64,000 nt of DNA from CAZRWD01 sp964603785 (GTDB lineage Bacteria; Fermentibacterota; Fermentibacteria; Fermentibacterales; Fermentibacteraceae), in contig CAZRWD010000006.1 of the NCBI GenBank assembly GCA_964603785.1, positions 1-64,000 on the forward strand, written 5' to 3'. The notes under the pieces are model-generated. The model did no database searches. It was not told the origin of the DNA and saw only the letters and a program-made list of their open reading frames with translations. The translations under genes were made by a program, and so were the position numbers. Of this stretch, positions 43,156-51,950 are shown one piece after another (within the stretch, counting starts at the first letter, position 1; every line of letters begins with the position of its first letter).

Positions 43156-44583
43156 TCAGTCCTGGCTGGCCTTCCCGCTGGCGAGTCCGCGGACGACTCC
43201 TGCGGCCTTCCTGACCGCTCCGCCCGGGTGGCTGACGAGATCCCGCGCCCATTCGGAGATGTTGCGGAGGCTGGTCAGCTTGCGGAAGCTCCGGTAGCGC
43301 TCGATGCGGTGCTTCCAGTCGACCACGTCCTCCACCGACATGAACGGCAGGCGCATGTTCATTATCTCCTGGGCCCGGTTGCGCGCGGGGTCGAGGAGCT
43401 CCGGGTTGGTGTCGTTCGCCAGGTATCCGTTCTCCACCGCCCAGGTGTGGATGTGGCGGCCGGGGATGGCCGTGGAGAAGTAGACGATGATGTCGTCGGG
43501 CTTGAGGCGCTTCAGGAGGCGGTAGGTCATCGAGATGTCCTCGTCCGTCTCCATCGGGAACCCTATCATGAGGTTGGCCGTGGCCTCGACGCCGAACTCC
43601 CTGCACCATGCGAAGGCCTGCACCGCCTGCTCGGGAGTCGTGCCCTTGTCGTAGTAGGCGAGGATCTTCGGGCTCCCGCTCTCCACGCCGAAGCTGATGC
43701 AGTGGCAGCCGCTCTCGGCCATCACCCTGACCTTGTCCCTCGTGACTGTGTCGACCCTGCTGTTGCAGTGCCATCTCAGGGTGATACCGGCCGACCGCAG
43801 CCCGTCGCGGAACTCCTCGAACCATGATGTCGGATGCATCGTGATCGTGTCGTCCTTGAAGAACACCCTCAGCTTCCTGGTGTCTCTCAGCGAGGAAAGC
43901 TCCACGACCTCGCCCGTGACGTTCGCCGCGGTGCGCCTGCGTATGCCCCCGCCGAAGATGAGGTCGGTGCTGGGCTTGCAGTAGGTGCAGTGGAAGGGGC
44001 ATCCCCTGGTCGTCACCATGCCGTACTCGGCCATCCCGTTCGCGAAGTAGGAGTCGTAGTCGACGAGGTCGCGGGCGGGGTAGGGGATCGAGTCGAGATC
44101 CGCCCTGACCGGGCGGCGGGGGTTCTGAACGAGCGTGCCGCCGGCGTCGAGGAAGGTGACGTTGCGGATGCCCCGCCAGTCGCCTCCCCGGCCGACCGTG
44201 TCGACAACCTCGAGAAGGGCGTCCTCGGCCTCGCCCTCGATCACCAGGTCCGCGCCGGTCTCCTCCAGCGCGTGTCCCGGGAAGATGCTCGGATAGGCCC
44301 CGCCTTCGATGTACAGCGCGGCGGGATTGACGGTGCGGAGATGTCTGGTGACGTCGGAGGCCCTGCCCAGCTTCGCCGCCGCGGATATCGCCACCCCGAC
44401 CACGTCTACACCCCTGACCATGTGGTCGAGCTCGTCGATCTCGGAGACGAACGAGTAGTCGACGTATCTGACCTCGTGTCCGGCATTTCTCAGGACGCTT
44501 GCGAGGATCAGCTCGCCGACGGGCTCCGCCAGGCCGTTGTACTCGTACCACCGGAACCTGGGATAGACCAGCGCGACTTTCAT
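43156..44583 (-). CDS. B12-binding-domain radical SAM protein
   Basis: 475 residues from ATG 44583 (KVALVYPRFRWYEYNG). The N-terminal 140 residues form a cobalamin-binding-like Rossmann domain (DYSFVSEIDELDHMVRGVDVVGVAI, YIEGGAYPSIFPGHALE). The radical SAM cluster motif is TTRGCPFHCTYCKPSTD (CxxxCxxC), followed by FGVESGSPKILAYYDKGTT and NLMIGFPMETDED. This architecture is shared by BchE/HpnP-type cyclases and methylases and by uncharacterised lipid- or glycan-modifying enzymes. First gene of a minus-strand operon with a methyltransferase and a membrane protein. Confidence 0.88.
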   Translation of the reverse strand: MKVALVYPRFRWYEYNGLAEPVGELILASVLRNAGHEVRYVDYSFVSEIDELDHMVRGVDVVGVAISAAAKLGRASDVTRHLRTVNPAALYIEGGAYPSIFPGHALEETGADLVIEGEAEDALLEVVDTVGRGGDWRGIRNVTFLDAGGTLVQNPRRPVRADLDSIPYPARDLVDYDSYFANGMAEYGMVTTRGCPFHCTYCKPSTDLIFGGGIRRRTAANVTGEVVELSSLRDTRKLRVFFKDDTITMHPTSWFEEFRDGLRSAGITLRWHCNSRVDTVTRDKVRVMAESGCHCISFGVESGSPKILAYYDKGTTPEQAVQAFAWCREFGVEATANLMIGFPMETDEDISMTYRLLKRLKPDDIIVYFSTAIPGRHIHTWAVENGYLANDTNPELLDPARNRAQEIMNMRLPFMSVEDVVDWKHRIERYRSFRKLTSLRNISEWARDLVSHPGGAVRKAAGVVRGLASGKASQD

Positions 44584-44663
44584 GAACACCCTTCCGAAAT
44601 CCGGGGGACGGACATAATATACTCCCGCAGGCCTCATCAACCCCTTCAGCGAGGTCAACAATC

Positions 44664-45833
44664 CTGGCGGATGCGGGTTCCTTCGATGCGATAGTCTGCG
44701 GGGCCGGCCCCGCGGGGTCGACCTGCGCCTGGCGGCTCGCCTCCGGGGGGGCGTCCGTCCTGCTGCTGGAGGCCCGCGCCGCCCCCGGGGGGAAGGTTTG
44801 CGGCGGCGCCCTCAGCCCGAGGGCCTCGCGGATGCTCCACGAGTCCGGCATGGTCACGCCGGATGATCTGGATGAGGTGACCCTCCGCCTCCAGGATTCC
44901 ATGTCGTGCTGCCTGGGGCTCGAGACTCTCAGGAAGTACCGGTCCGACGGCCCCCCGCTCAGGATGATCGACCGCTCCGGCCTCGATCCGCTCCTGGCGG
45001 CGATGGCGGTCCGCGCCGGCGCACGCCTGCGGTGCGGCGTGCGGGTGGCCTCGGTCACGCCGGAGGGGATCACGACGATGTCCGGAGAGGAGGTCAGGGC
45101 GCCTGTCGTGGTGGCGGCCGACGGCGCGGACGGACGCGCGGCGCGGTCGATCCGCGGGAGGCACGGGAACCCGCGGGGAGTGGGCTTCGAGGTCTTCCTC
45201 CCCATGCCGGCCGGCTTCCAGGAGCATATCGGGATCCACTTCGGGATGGCCTCCTACGGCTATGCCTGGGTCTTCCCGAGGCGCGACGACGTCTGCCTGG
45301 GAGTGGGGAGCTGCACGAACCGAACCTCCACGCGCGAGATGATCGGAGGTCTCCGGGCCCTGGTCGCCGGTCTCGGCCTGTGCTGGCCGGGTCCGGGAGC
45401 CCTGCGGGCCGCTCCCCTACCCTCCGGGAGACCCGATGGTGCGCTCGGGAGAGGCATGCGGTACCTGGTCGGCGATGCCGCAGGCATGGTCGACCAGATG
45501 ACCGGCGAGGGCCTCTCGCATGCCATCGAGAGCGGTCTCCTGGCGGCTGATGCCGTCCTGCAGGGCTGGACGCGCAGGGAGATCTACAGGAGGACGGCAA
45601 GGGGTTGTGCGGGGATCGTGCGGCAGTCCTCCCGGGCCAGGCACCTGGTCTACTCGCCCCTACTGCGTGGCAGGGCCATGCGGAGGCTTCGGGAGGACGA
45701 GAAGTTCTTCAGGGGATACTGGGATCTGGTCTCGGGAGATACGGACTACGCCGGTATGCTCAGGGGCTTCCTCCGCCGGGGTCCTTCGAGGCCAGCCTCT
45801 CCGAGATCCTGCGGGCGATCTGGGGAGCAGTGA
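44664..45833 (+). CDS. Geranylgeranyl reductase-family flavoprotein
   Basis: About 389 residues. The FAD-binding N-terminus (SFDAIVCGAGPAGSTCAWRLASGG) lies upstream of the first canonical start (ATG 44832), so the gene must begin near CTG 44664 or ATC 44661, with GAGG 6-9 nt upstream. This non-canonical start is inferred. Other motifs are GGKVCGGALSPRASRML, VVVAADGADGRAARSIRG and GMRYLVGDAAGMVDQMTGEGLSHAI, the GD-loop for FAD. The family reduces isoprenoid double bonds in membrane lipids or quinones, or acts on aromatic polyketides. The 3' end overlaps the convergent transketolase gene by 74 bp. Confidence 0.8.
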   Translation: MADAGSFDAIVCGAGPAGSTCAWRLASGGASVLLLEARAAPGGKVCGGALSPRASRMLHESGMVTPDDLDEVTLRLQDSMSCCLGLETLRKYRSDGPPLRMIDRSGLDPLLAAMAVRAGARLRCGVRVASVTPEGITTMSGEEVRAPVVVAADGADGRAARSIRGRHGNPRGVGFEVFLPMPAGFQEHIGIHFGMASYGYAWVFPRRDDVCLGVGSCTNRTSTREMIGGLRALVAGLGLCWPGPGALRAAPLPSGRPDGALGRGMRYLVGDAAGMVDQMTGEGLSHAIESGLLAADAVLQGWTRREIYRRTARGCAGIVRQSSRARHLVYSPLLRGRAMRRLREDEKFFRGYWDLVSGDTDYAGMLRGFLRRGPSRPASPRSCGRSGEQ

Positions 45834-47703
45834 GCCCCTGCCGCCTGTACAGGTCCTCCGGTTCGCCCGACAGGCCGTAACCCTCGACCCCAAGCCGCAG
45901 CAGAGGCTGGAAGCGCCTCCTGCCCGACTGCGCCAGCGCCATCCTCGAGCCCAGCCCGGAGTCGGCGTCGTGGTCCTCCAGCGATGCGACCAGGCTGAAT
46001 CCCGCGAGCTCGGACAGGAAGTCCGGGCTGATGCAGAGCGGACAGCTCACACAGAAGACTGCGCAGGAGACGCCCTCGCTGCCGAGGAGCTCCGCAGCCT
46101 CGACCGCCCTCGCGGTCATCGGTCCCAGGGCCACGATGGCCGTGTCGGAGCCCTTCCTGACCTTGTCGTGCAATCCGTACACGAACCCGTAGCCGTCCCC
46201 GAAGAGGGGCGAGCCGTCCTCGCGAGTGATCACCGGCGTCTTCGACCTGCCCATGGCGATGAGGAAGTTGCCGGGGTTCGTGGCGGCGAATCTCACGGCC
46301 CGGTCCGTCTGGTTCGGATCCGCGGGAACTATCACCGAGCAGTGTCTCAGCGTGCCCGTCAGGGAGAGGTACTTGATGCAGTGGTGGGTCTTCCCGTCGG
46401 GTCCGACGTCGAGCCCGCAGTGCGTCGCCACGACCTTCAGGCCTGTCATGTTGATGTCGTTCAGCCTGTGCTGGTTGAAGGTCTCGTCGGTTGCGAAGAC
46501 ACCGAAATCGGCCCAGAACACGACCTTCCCGGTCAGGGACGCCGCCCCCGCCATCGAGGCGGTATGGTGCTCCATGATCCCCGACTGGAAGAAGTGGTCT
46601 GGGAACCTCGAGGCGTACGACAGGGTCTTGACCGATCCGGCGAGGTCGCAGTCGAACACGATGGGCGGATCGTCCCTGTTCGCCTCCGCCATGTCCAGGA
46701 GGGCCTGTCCGAATGCGCTGCGGTTGTCGCCCCTGTGCGAGGCGGGGTATGTCCGGGGGCTTCCGGTGAGGGCGAGCATCCCGCCCGTGCAGGGCTCCGG
46801 GAGCTCGATGCACGAAGGATCCCTCTCGGCTCGTTCCCGCGCGATCCCGTCGATGTCGTCGGGAAGCCCGAGCTCGGACAGGGCCCCGGCGGCCTCCTCC
46901 CTGGTGGGCGCCCTGCCATGGAACTGGGGATCGTTCTCCATGAACGAGACGCCCCTGCCCATGACCGTCCTTGCCAGGACGACCGAGGGAAGGGCGGAGG
47001 CCTTCGACTTCCGGAGAACCACGTAGAGCTGCTCCAGGTCGTGGCCGTCCACCTCGTGGACCTCCCAGCCCGAGGCCCGGTACTCGGCCGCGAGGTCCTG
47101 CGGCATGACGTCCGCCGTTCTCCCGGAGATCTGCAGCCCGTTCAGGTCCACGATCGCGGTTAGGTTGGAGATGCCCCGAGCCTTGGCGAACCTCCTTGCC
47201 TCCGCGATCTGGCCCTTCTGCTGCTCCCCGTCCCCCATGACGACCCAGACGTGGTTGGAGATGCCCGAGAGCCTGTCCGCCAGGGCGAAGCCGCAGGCTC
47301 CGGAGAGGCCCTGGCCGAGGTTGCCCGTGGTAAGCTCGACGCCCGGCACCGACCTCTCGGCATGGCCCTCGAACGGGCTCCCAGCCTGTCTGAAGGACCT
47401 CACGGCGTCGGCCGGATCGAAGAAGCCGAGCCTTCCCAGCACGGAATACACGACGGGGGAGACATGTCCGTGGCTGACCACTATCCTGTCCCTGCCACGC
47501 CTGCCGGGATCCGCTGGATCGACGTCCGCCTGGCTCCAGAGCAGGGCGAGTATCTCGGTCGACGACATGGATCCGCCGGGATGGCCGCTGCCCGCGACAC
47601 TGGTCATCCGGATGATGTCCCCTCGGACCTGCCGGCAGAACTCGGCGAGCTCCGCGGCGATGTCGGCGGGCAGCGTGTCCGGCTGGAAGAGGGTGCGCCT
47701 CAA
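45760..47703 (-). CDS. tkt: Transketolase
   Basis: 647 residues, single-chain and full length. Thiamine diphosphate motif VVMGDGEQQKGQIAEA...DLNGLQ, substrate His in SGHPGGSMSSTE and VSHGHVSPVVYSVL. The pyrimidine-binding domain has MEHHTASMAGAASLTGKVVFWADFGVF with the catalytic Glu-like segment, and the C-terminal domain includes DGYGFVYGLHDKVRKGSDTAIVALGPM. Moves two-carbon units between sugar phosphates in the pentose phosphate pathway. The sequence is divergent from E. coli TktA in length and gap pattern, nearer to archaeal and candidate-phylum forms. Its start overlaps the ftcD stop by 4 bp. Confidence 0.88.
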   Translation of the reverse strand: MRRTLFQPDTLPADIAAELAEFCRQVRGDIIRMTSVAGSGHPGGSMSSTEILALLWSQADVDPADPGRRGRDRIVVSHGHVSPVVYSVLGRLGFFDPADAVRSFRQAGSPFEGHAERSVPGVELTTGNLGQGLSGACGFALADRLSGISNHVWVVMGDGEQQKGQIAEARRFAKARGISNLTAIVDLNGLQISGRTADVMPQDLAAEYRASGWEVHEVDGHDLEQLYVVLRKSKASALPSVVLARTVMGRGVSFMENDPQFHGRAPTREEAAGALSELGLPDDIDGIARERAERDPSCIELPEPCTGGMLALTGSPRTYPASHRGDNRSAFGQALLDMAEANRDDPPIVFDCDLAGSVKTLSYASRFPDHFFQSGIMEHHTASMAGAASLTGKVVFWADFGVFATDETFNQHRLNDINMTGLKVVATHCGLDVGPDGKTHHCIKYLSLTGTLRHCSVIVPADPNQTDRAVRFAATNPGNFLIAMGRSKTPVITREDGSPLFGDGYGFVYGLHDKVRKGSDTAIVALGPMTARAVEAAELLGSEGVSCAVFCVSCPLCISPDFLSELAGFSLVASLEDHDADSGLGSRMALAQSGRRRFQPLLRLGVEGYGLSGEPEDLYRRQGLTAPQIARRISERLASKDPGGGSP

Positions 47704-49406
47704 TCCTTCACCTTTCCGTCCGCCGGCCGCTCCAGCCTGCTCCTGACGAGGGCCAGCACCTCCGCCGCCCGGGCGGAGGTCTCCTCCAGCAGGACGGCGG
47801 CTTCCGAGGCGATCGCGGCCGCCGCTTCACGGTCCTCCATCTGCTCGATGTTGATCATCACGTTGAACCATGCGCCCTCCGATGCCGCACGGGCGGAGGA
47901 TGCCGCCACGCCCGCGTCGGAGAGCGAGGCCTGAAGGCCCTTCTGCGCGGTCGCCAGGGCGAGCGAGGCGATCTCGGGGCACGCCCGCAGGACCGAGAGG
48001 GGGACCTCGGCGGCTCCCCTTATCGCCTCCTGCACGCCCTCGCCCGCCCTCACCGCCTCCATCATCAGGCTGAATGCGGCCGTGTCGGCGTCGATCGCCG
48101 AGAGCAGCTCCTCCTTGAGCTCCTGGGCCCTCGGGGCGATCCGGTTCATCTCGGCCCAGGACTCGACGCAGTCGCGGCTCCTGACGGTCAGGGCCGCCAC
48201 CATCGAAGTGAGTGCCGCTCCAAGCGATGCGGTAAGCGCCGCCGCCGACCCTCCGCCCGGGGCGGGGGAGTCCGCGGAGAGCTCGTCGACGAAGTCGCGG
48301 CAGGTCAGGCCCGTCAGATCTCCCGGTCCGGCGACCATGTACTCTATGATCTTCCTGGAGGGATCGAACGGAGCCACGTCACGCAGGCCCATGGAGCGGA
48401 TGGCGAGCTCCACCAGCCTCCTCTCGGGAAGACCCTGCGAGACGGCCATCCTGCCGATCCCGGTCATGCCCTCGTTCTGCATCGAGAGGTAGAACCTCCC
48501 CGCGTCGAGCATGGAGGAGAGGGGCACCAGTCCGACTATCTCCGATCCGGTCACCCTGTAGCCGAGCCTCTCGACCTCCCTGCGGGTGGTCTCGAATGCT
48601 ACATGGAGAGGCGTGACGTCGATGTCGGTCAGGTTCATCGTGACCTGCGCGCAGCCATACTCGTCGATGAACCAGCCGGTGGCCTTGCAGGCCTGGAGGA
48701 GTCCGGGCGCCTGGACCTTGTTTCCCTCGGCATCCCTGACGAACTTCCAGCCGGAGTCCCTCAGGGTGCGCCCCGAGTCGCGGATTGTGAGTGCGACCTC
48801 CTTGGCGACCGCGTCGTCCGTGGTGTTGATGTTGACGTTGTAGGCGACCAGGAAGCTCCGTGCGCCTATCACCGTGACCCCCGTCGATGCCACCCGCGGG
48901 CTCCACTCGTTCGGCCCGAAGTCCGGCTCCCACTCGGGCCTGCCGAGCTTGGACGGGAGTGCCTCGTACTCTCCCTCCCTTATGTCCGGCAGCTTCTCGC
49001 GCCCGGGCCTGGTGGCGGCCTTCTCGTAGAGGTACACGGGAATGCCCAGGCCGGTCCCCACCCTTTCGCCGAGGCGCCTGGCGAGCTCTGCGCACTCCTC
49101 CATCGAGACGCCGGACACCGGCACGAAGGGGCAGACGTCCGTGGCCCCCTGACGGGGGTGCGCCCCCGAATGGGCCTTCATGTCGATCAGCGCGGCGGCC
49201 TTCTCGACGAGTCTGTAGGCCGCCTCGAGCACCGCTTCGGGCTCTCCTGCCATGGTGACCACGGTGCGGTTGGTCGCCGCGCCGGGGTCGACATCGAGGA
49301 CCGAAGCACCGGCCACCGACGATGCGGCCTTGACAACGGCGTCGATGACTTCTCTGTTTCTTCCCTCGGAGATGTTGGGAACGCACTCCACTATCCTGCG
49401 GGGCAT
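47700..49406 (-). CDS. ftcD: Bifunctional glutamate formimidoyltransferase / formimidoyl-THF cyclodeaminase
   Basis: 568 residues, the fused form. Residues 1-about 300 are the transferase (MPRRIVECVPNISEGRN, HSGAHPRQGATDVCPFVPV with the catalytic His, FLVAYNVNINTTD, MNLTDIDVTPLH). After a linker, residues about 370-560 are the helical cyclodeaminase (LSADSPAPGGGSAAALTASLG, NVMINIEQMEDREAA). Channels the formimino group of formiminoglutamate into the folate pool and releases ammonia. With the histidine lyase at 21668 it implies histidine catabolism; hutU and hutI are not in the window. Confidence 0.95.
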   Translation of the reverse strand: MPRRIVECVPNISEGRNREVIDAVVKAASSVAGASVLDVDPGAATNRTVVTMAGEPEAVLEAAYRLVEKAAALIDMKAHSGAHPRQGATDVCPFVPVSGVSMEECAELARRLGERVGTGLGIPVYLYEKAATRPGREKLPDIREGEYEALPSKLGRPEWEPDFGPNEWSPRVASTGVTVIGARSFLVAYNVNINTTDDAVAKEVALTIRDSGRTLRDSGWKFVRDAEGNKVQAPGLLQACKATGWFIDEYGCAQVTMNLTDIDVTPLHVAFETTRREVERLGYRVTGSEIVGLVPLSSMLDAGRFYLSMQNEGMTGIGRMAVSQGLPERRLVELAIRSMGLRDVAPFDPSRKIIEYMVAGPGDLTGLTCRDFVDELSADSPAPGGGSAAALTASLGAALTSMVAALTVRSRDCVESWAEMNRIAPRAQELKEELLSAIDADTAAFSLMMEAVRAGEGVQEAIRGAAEVPLSVLRACPEIASLALATAQKGLQASLSDAGVAASSARAASEGAWFNVMINIEQMEDREAAAAIASEAAVLLEETSARAAEVLALVRSRLERPADGKVKD

Positions 49407-49441
49407 TGAATCCTCCTGACGAACGACGGAAACGACGCGTG

Positions 49442-49470
49442 AAGCTAGTCAACCCACGGGGAGGCGTCAA
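49442..49470 (-). promoter_or_regulatory. Predicted promoter of ftcD-tkt
   Basis: Minus-strand TTGACG (49470-49465), a 17-nt spacer, TAGCTT (49447-49442), 36 bp before the ftcD ATG. The plus-strand gene begins at 49480, so the region is a compact divergent promoter. Confidence 0.5.
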
Positions 49471-49479
49471 CGATTTTCG

Positions 49480-50637
49480 ATGCGTACTGATCAGCTAAGA
49501 GGAATCGTGGAGGGCTTTTACGGACGGCCTTATGACCGCGTGGAACGCGCGATGCTTCTCGACATGGTCGCCTTCTCGCCCGGCACGCCCGCCTGGCTCC
49601 ACGCCCCGAAGGACGATCCGCTCCACAGGATCCGCTGGCGGGACGCCAGACCCGACAACGACGACTGCCAGGCCGGGATCGATCATGCGCATCTCCGCGG
49701 AGTCTCCTGGATACAGGGGGTGAGCCCCTGGGGCTTCACCGGAGGGGACGGTCCGGTCCTGCGCTCCAGGGTCCGGGAGGCGGCCTCCCGGGGGGCTGGA
49801 GCCCTGGCGGTGCTGTTCGACGATGTCCGCGAGCCCCCTGCGCCGGACCTCGCAGTCAGGCAGATCGATCTTGCGGTGGAGGGCTCCTGCGGCTCGGACA
49901 TCCCCTTCATGGTCTGTCCGACGGTCTACTGCGACGAGCAGGTGGCGCCAGGTGACCCCTCCGAGTACCTCGGCCGGTTCGTCGATCTGCTGCCGGAGGA
50001 CTGGTCGATGCTCTGGACTGGTCCGGCGGTGGTGTCGAGACGGATGGATCTCGGGTGCCATGTGAAGGACCTGGCCGACGAAGGCCGGCTGGTGGTGTGG
50101 GACAACCTCCTGGCCGACGACTACGCCCTCCGCAGGGTCTATCTCGGCTCTCCGGCAGGCAGGATCCCCGGGGGCTGCGGCTACCTGCTGAACCCCTCGT
50201 CGCTCCTCGTGCCGGCGCTCATGGCGGCCTGGAGGCTTGCGCGCTCCGGGGGTTCGGAAGTCCCCTGCCCGCAGGCCCTCCAGCCGGTGGAGAAGGGTCT
50301 GGAGATACTCGCGTGGTTCCATTCGACACCCTGGGAGGCAGCCCCCCGGGGCGCCGGGGTGATCGCCGACCTCGCGGCATCTCTCCCGAGCGGGGTCTTC
50401 CCGCAGTCGGCCGCCGACGCCCTCTCGGGCCTCGAGGCCATGAGGGATCTGCTCCCGGGCGTTCCCGGCGGATTCGGCATCATTCCCATCGTGACCGATA
50501 CCATGAGGATGCTCGGGATCTGGAGACGGGCCCTCGCGACCCCCGACCCGCGTGCGGAGCTGTCCCGCCTGCTGCTCGAGAGGCTCCCCTACGAGCACCC
50601 CCTTGCGCTCGCCACGCTGGAGGTGCTTACGAGGTGA
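49480..50637 (+). CDS. GH84-family beta-N-acetylglucosaminidase-like protein
   Basis: 385 residues from ATG 49480. GH84 motifs occur in order: RGIVEGFYGRPYD, WLHAPKDDPLHRIRWRDARP, the catalytic Asp pair ALAVLFDDVREPP, FMVCPTVYCDEQV, DWSMLWTGPAVVSRRM, LVVWDNLLADDYALR and YLLNPSSLL. The Asp-Asp dyad of the substrate-assisted mechanism is intact. There is no signal peptide, so the enzyme would be cytoplasmic, unlike most bacterial GH84 enzymes. It could remove GlcNAc from recycled cell-wall or protein substrates. Its stop overlaps the ThyX-like gene (GTGA). Confidence 0.88.
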   Translation: MRTDQLRGIVEGFYGRPYDRVERAMLLDMVAFSPGTPAWLHAPKDDPLHRIRWRDARPDNDDCQAGIDHAHLRGVSWIQGVSPWGFTGGDGPVLRSRVREAASRGAGALAVLFDDVREPPAPDLAVRQIDLAVEGSCGSDIPFMVCPTVYCDEQVAPGDPSEYLGRFVDLLPEDWSMLWTGPAVVSRRMDLGCHVKDLADEGRLVVWDNLLADDYALRRVYLGSPAGRIPGGCGYLLNPSSLLVPALMAAWRLARSGGSEVPCPQALQPVEKGLEILAWFHSTPWEAAPRGAGVIADLAASLPSGVFPQSAADALSGLEAMRDLLPGVPGGFGIIPIVTDTMRMLGIWRRALATPDPRAELSRLLLERLPYEHPLALATLEVLTR

Positions 50638-51950
50638 AGGTGATCCTGGCCGGCTTCAACACGGACAGGCAGTTCGGCTCGGAGACCCCCGAGACCCTCT
50701 CCGCGGCCTATGCGAGGCTGAGCAGGGACCCGAGGCCGGTCTGGGACCTTCGGGAGGAGGCCTGCCGGGAGGTGGAGCGCTCCAGGCGGTCGAACGAGCG
50801 GATCATCTTCGGATACGGCCACGGGTCCGTCTCGGAGCACGCCGTCTTCAACATCGACATCGAGGGGGTGTCCAGGCTGGCCGCGGAGGCGCTGCAGTCC
50901 TTCAGGCTGGCGAGCTTCACCGAGAAGTCCCAGCGCTACATCAGGCTGGACCGGGACTGGGTCGAGCCGCCCGAGCTCTCCGGAGACGCCCTCGAGTCGT
51001 TCAGGGTCGCTGTGCGCACACTGTTCTCCCTCTATTCGGAGGCGGTCGAGGCCCTCCTGGCGGCAGGGGAGACCGCGGAGACCTCGAGGGAGGATGCGAG
51101 GTACCTGCTGCCGCTGTGCACCTCCTGCCAGATGGGGATGACGGCCAACGCTAGGGAGATCGAGCACATGACGAGGAGGCTCAGGGCCTGGGGGCTGGAG
51201 GAGATGACCAGCCTGGCCGATTCGATAGCCTCCGTGGTCGAGCCGGTGGCTCCCTCGCTCTTCAGGCATACGACGCCGGCCGCAATGGATCGTCATGCAG
51301 CCGCCACCGCATCCTCGGTCCGAAGGCCCCCCCGGGAGGACGTCGTCCTGCTGAGGGCCGACGACGACTCGGCGGTCGGAGCCTGGCTGGCCTCGGTCGA
51401 CGGGCGGACCGACGGGCGAGACGGGCTCGCCCTCTGGGATGCGATGCCGGACGGCGACAGATCGGCACTCTTCGCGAGAGCCCTGTCCGGACTGGGCGTG
51501 CACGAGGCGCTGCCGAGGTGCTGGGAGCTCGCACGGTTCGAATTCGACCTGAGGGTATCGTCGGCGGCCTTCGCGCAGCTCAAGAGGCACAGGATGGCCA
51601 CGATGCTGGCCTCGCCCCCCTCGCCCGGCAACGGTCTCAGGATGCCGCCTTCCTTCGCACGCGCCGGTCTGGAGCCGCTCCTGGATCATGCGGCGGCGAC
51701 ATCGGAGGCCGCGCATGCCGGGCTGGGGGAGCCGTGCGGGACCTACGCGCTCATCAACGCCCACCTGCGGCGTGTGACCGTCTCCGTCAACGCCAGGGAG
51801 CTGTGCCACTTCTCGAGGCTGAGGGAGGACGCCCACGCCCAGTGGGACATCCGCGGGCTGGCGTCGAGGATGCTGTCCCTGGCCCGGGATCGGGCACCCC
51901 TCACGATGGGTCCTTCGGGGGGGAAGTCGGAACTCGGGCGGAGGGGATGA
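50634..51950 (+). CDS. Duplicated ThyX-like flavoprotein
   Basis: 438 residues from GTG 50634. Residues 1-215 resemble ThyX (flavin-dependent thymidylate synthase): SVSEHAVFNIDIEGVSRLAAEALQ, then FRLASFTEKSQRY where the family has R-H-R-x(7)-S-x-R-Y. The first His is lost while the Arg, Ser, Gln-Arg-Tyr part is kept. Residues about 270-438 are a second, diverged copy with FEFDLRVSSAAFAQLKRHRMAT and VTVSVNARELCHFSRLREDAHAQWDIR. The motifs are split between halves, so the pair may form one composite site. Thymidylate synthesis is possible but not assured; it could be a ThyX-like paralogue with another role. Confidence 0.7.
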   Translation: MKVILAGFNTDRQFGSETPETLSAAYARLSRDPRPVWDLREEACREVERSRRSNERIIFGYGHGSVSEHAVFNIDIEGVSRLAAEALQSFRLASFTEKSQRYIRLDRDWVEPPELSGDALESFRVAVRTLFSLYSEAVEALLAAGETAETSREDARYLLPLCTSCQMGMTANAREIEHMTRRLRAWGLEEMTSLADSIASVVEPVAPSLFRHTTPAAMDRHAAATASSVRRPPREDVVLLRADDDSAVGAWLASVDGRTDGRDGLALWDAMPDGDRSALFARALSGLGVHEALPRCWELARFEFDLRVSSAAFAQLKRHRMATMLASPPSPGNGLRMPPSFARAGLEPLLDHAAATSEAAHAGLGEPCGTYALINAHLRRVTVSVNARELCHFSRLREDAHAQWDIRGLASRMLSLARDRAPLTMGPSGGKSELGRRG

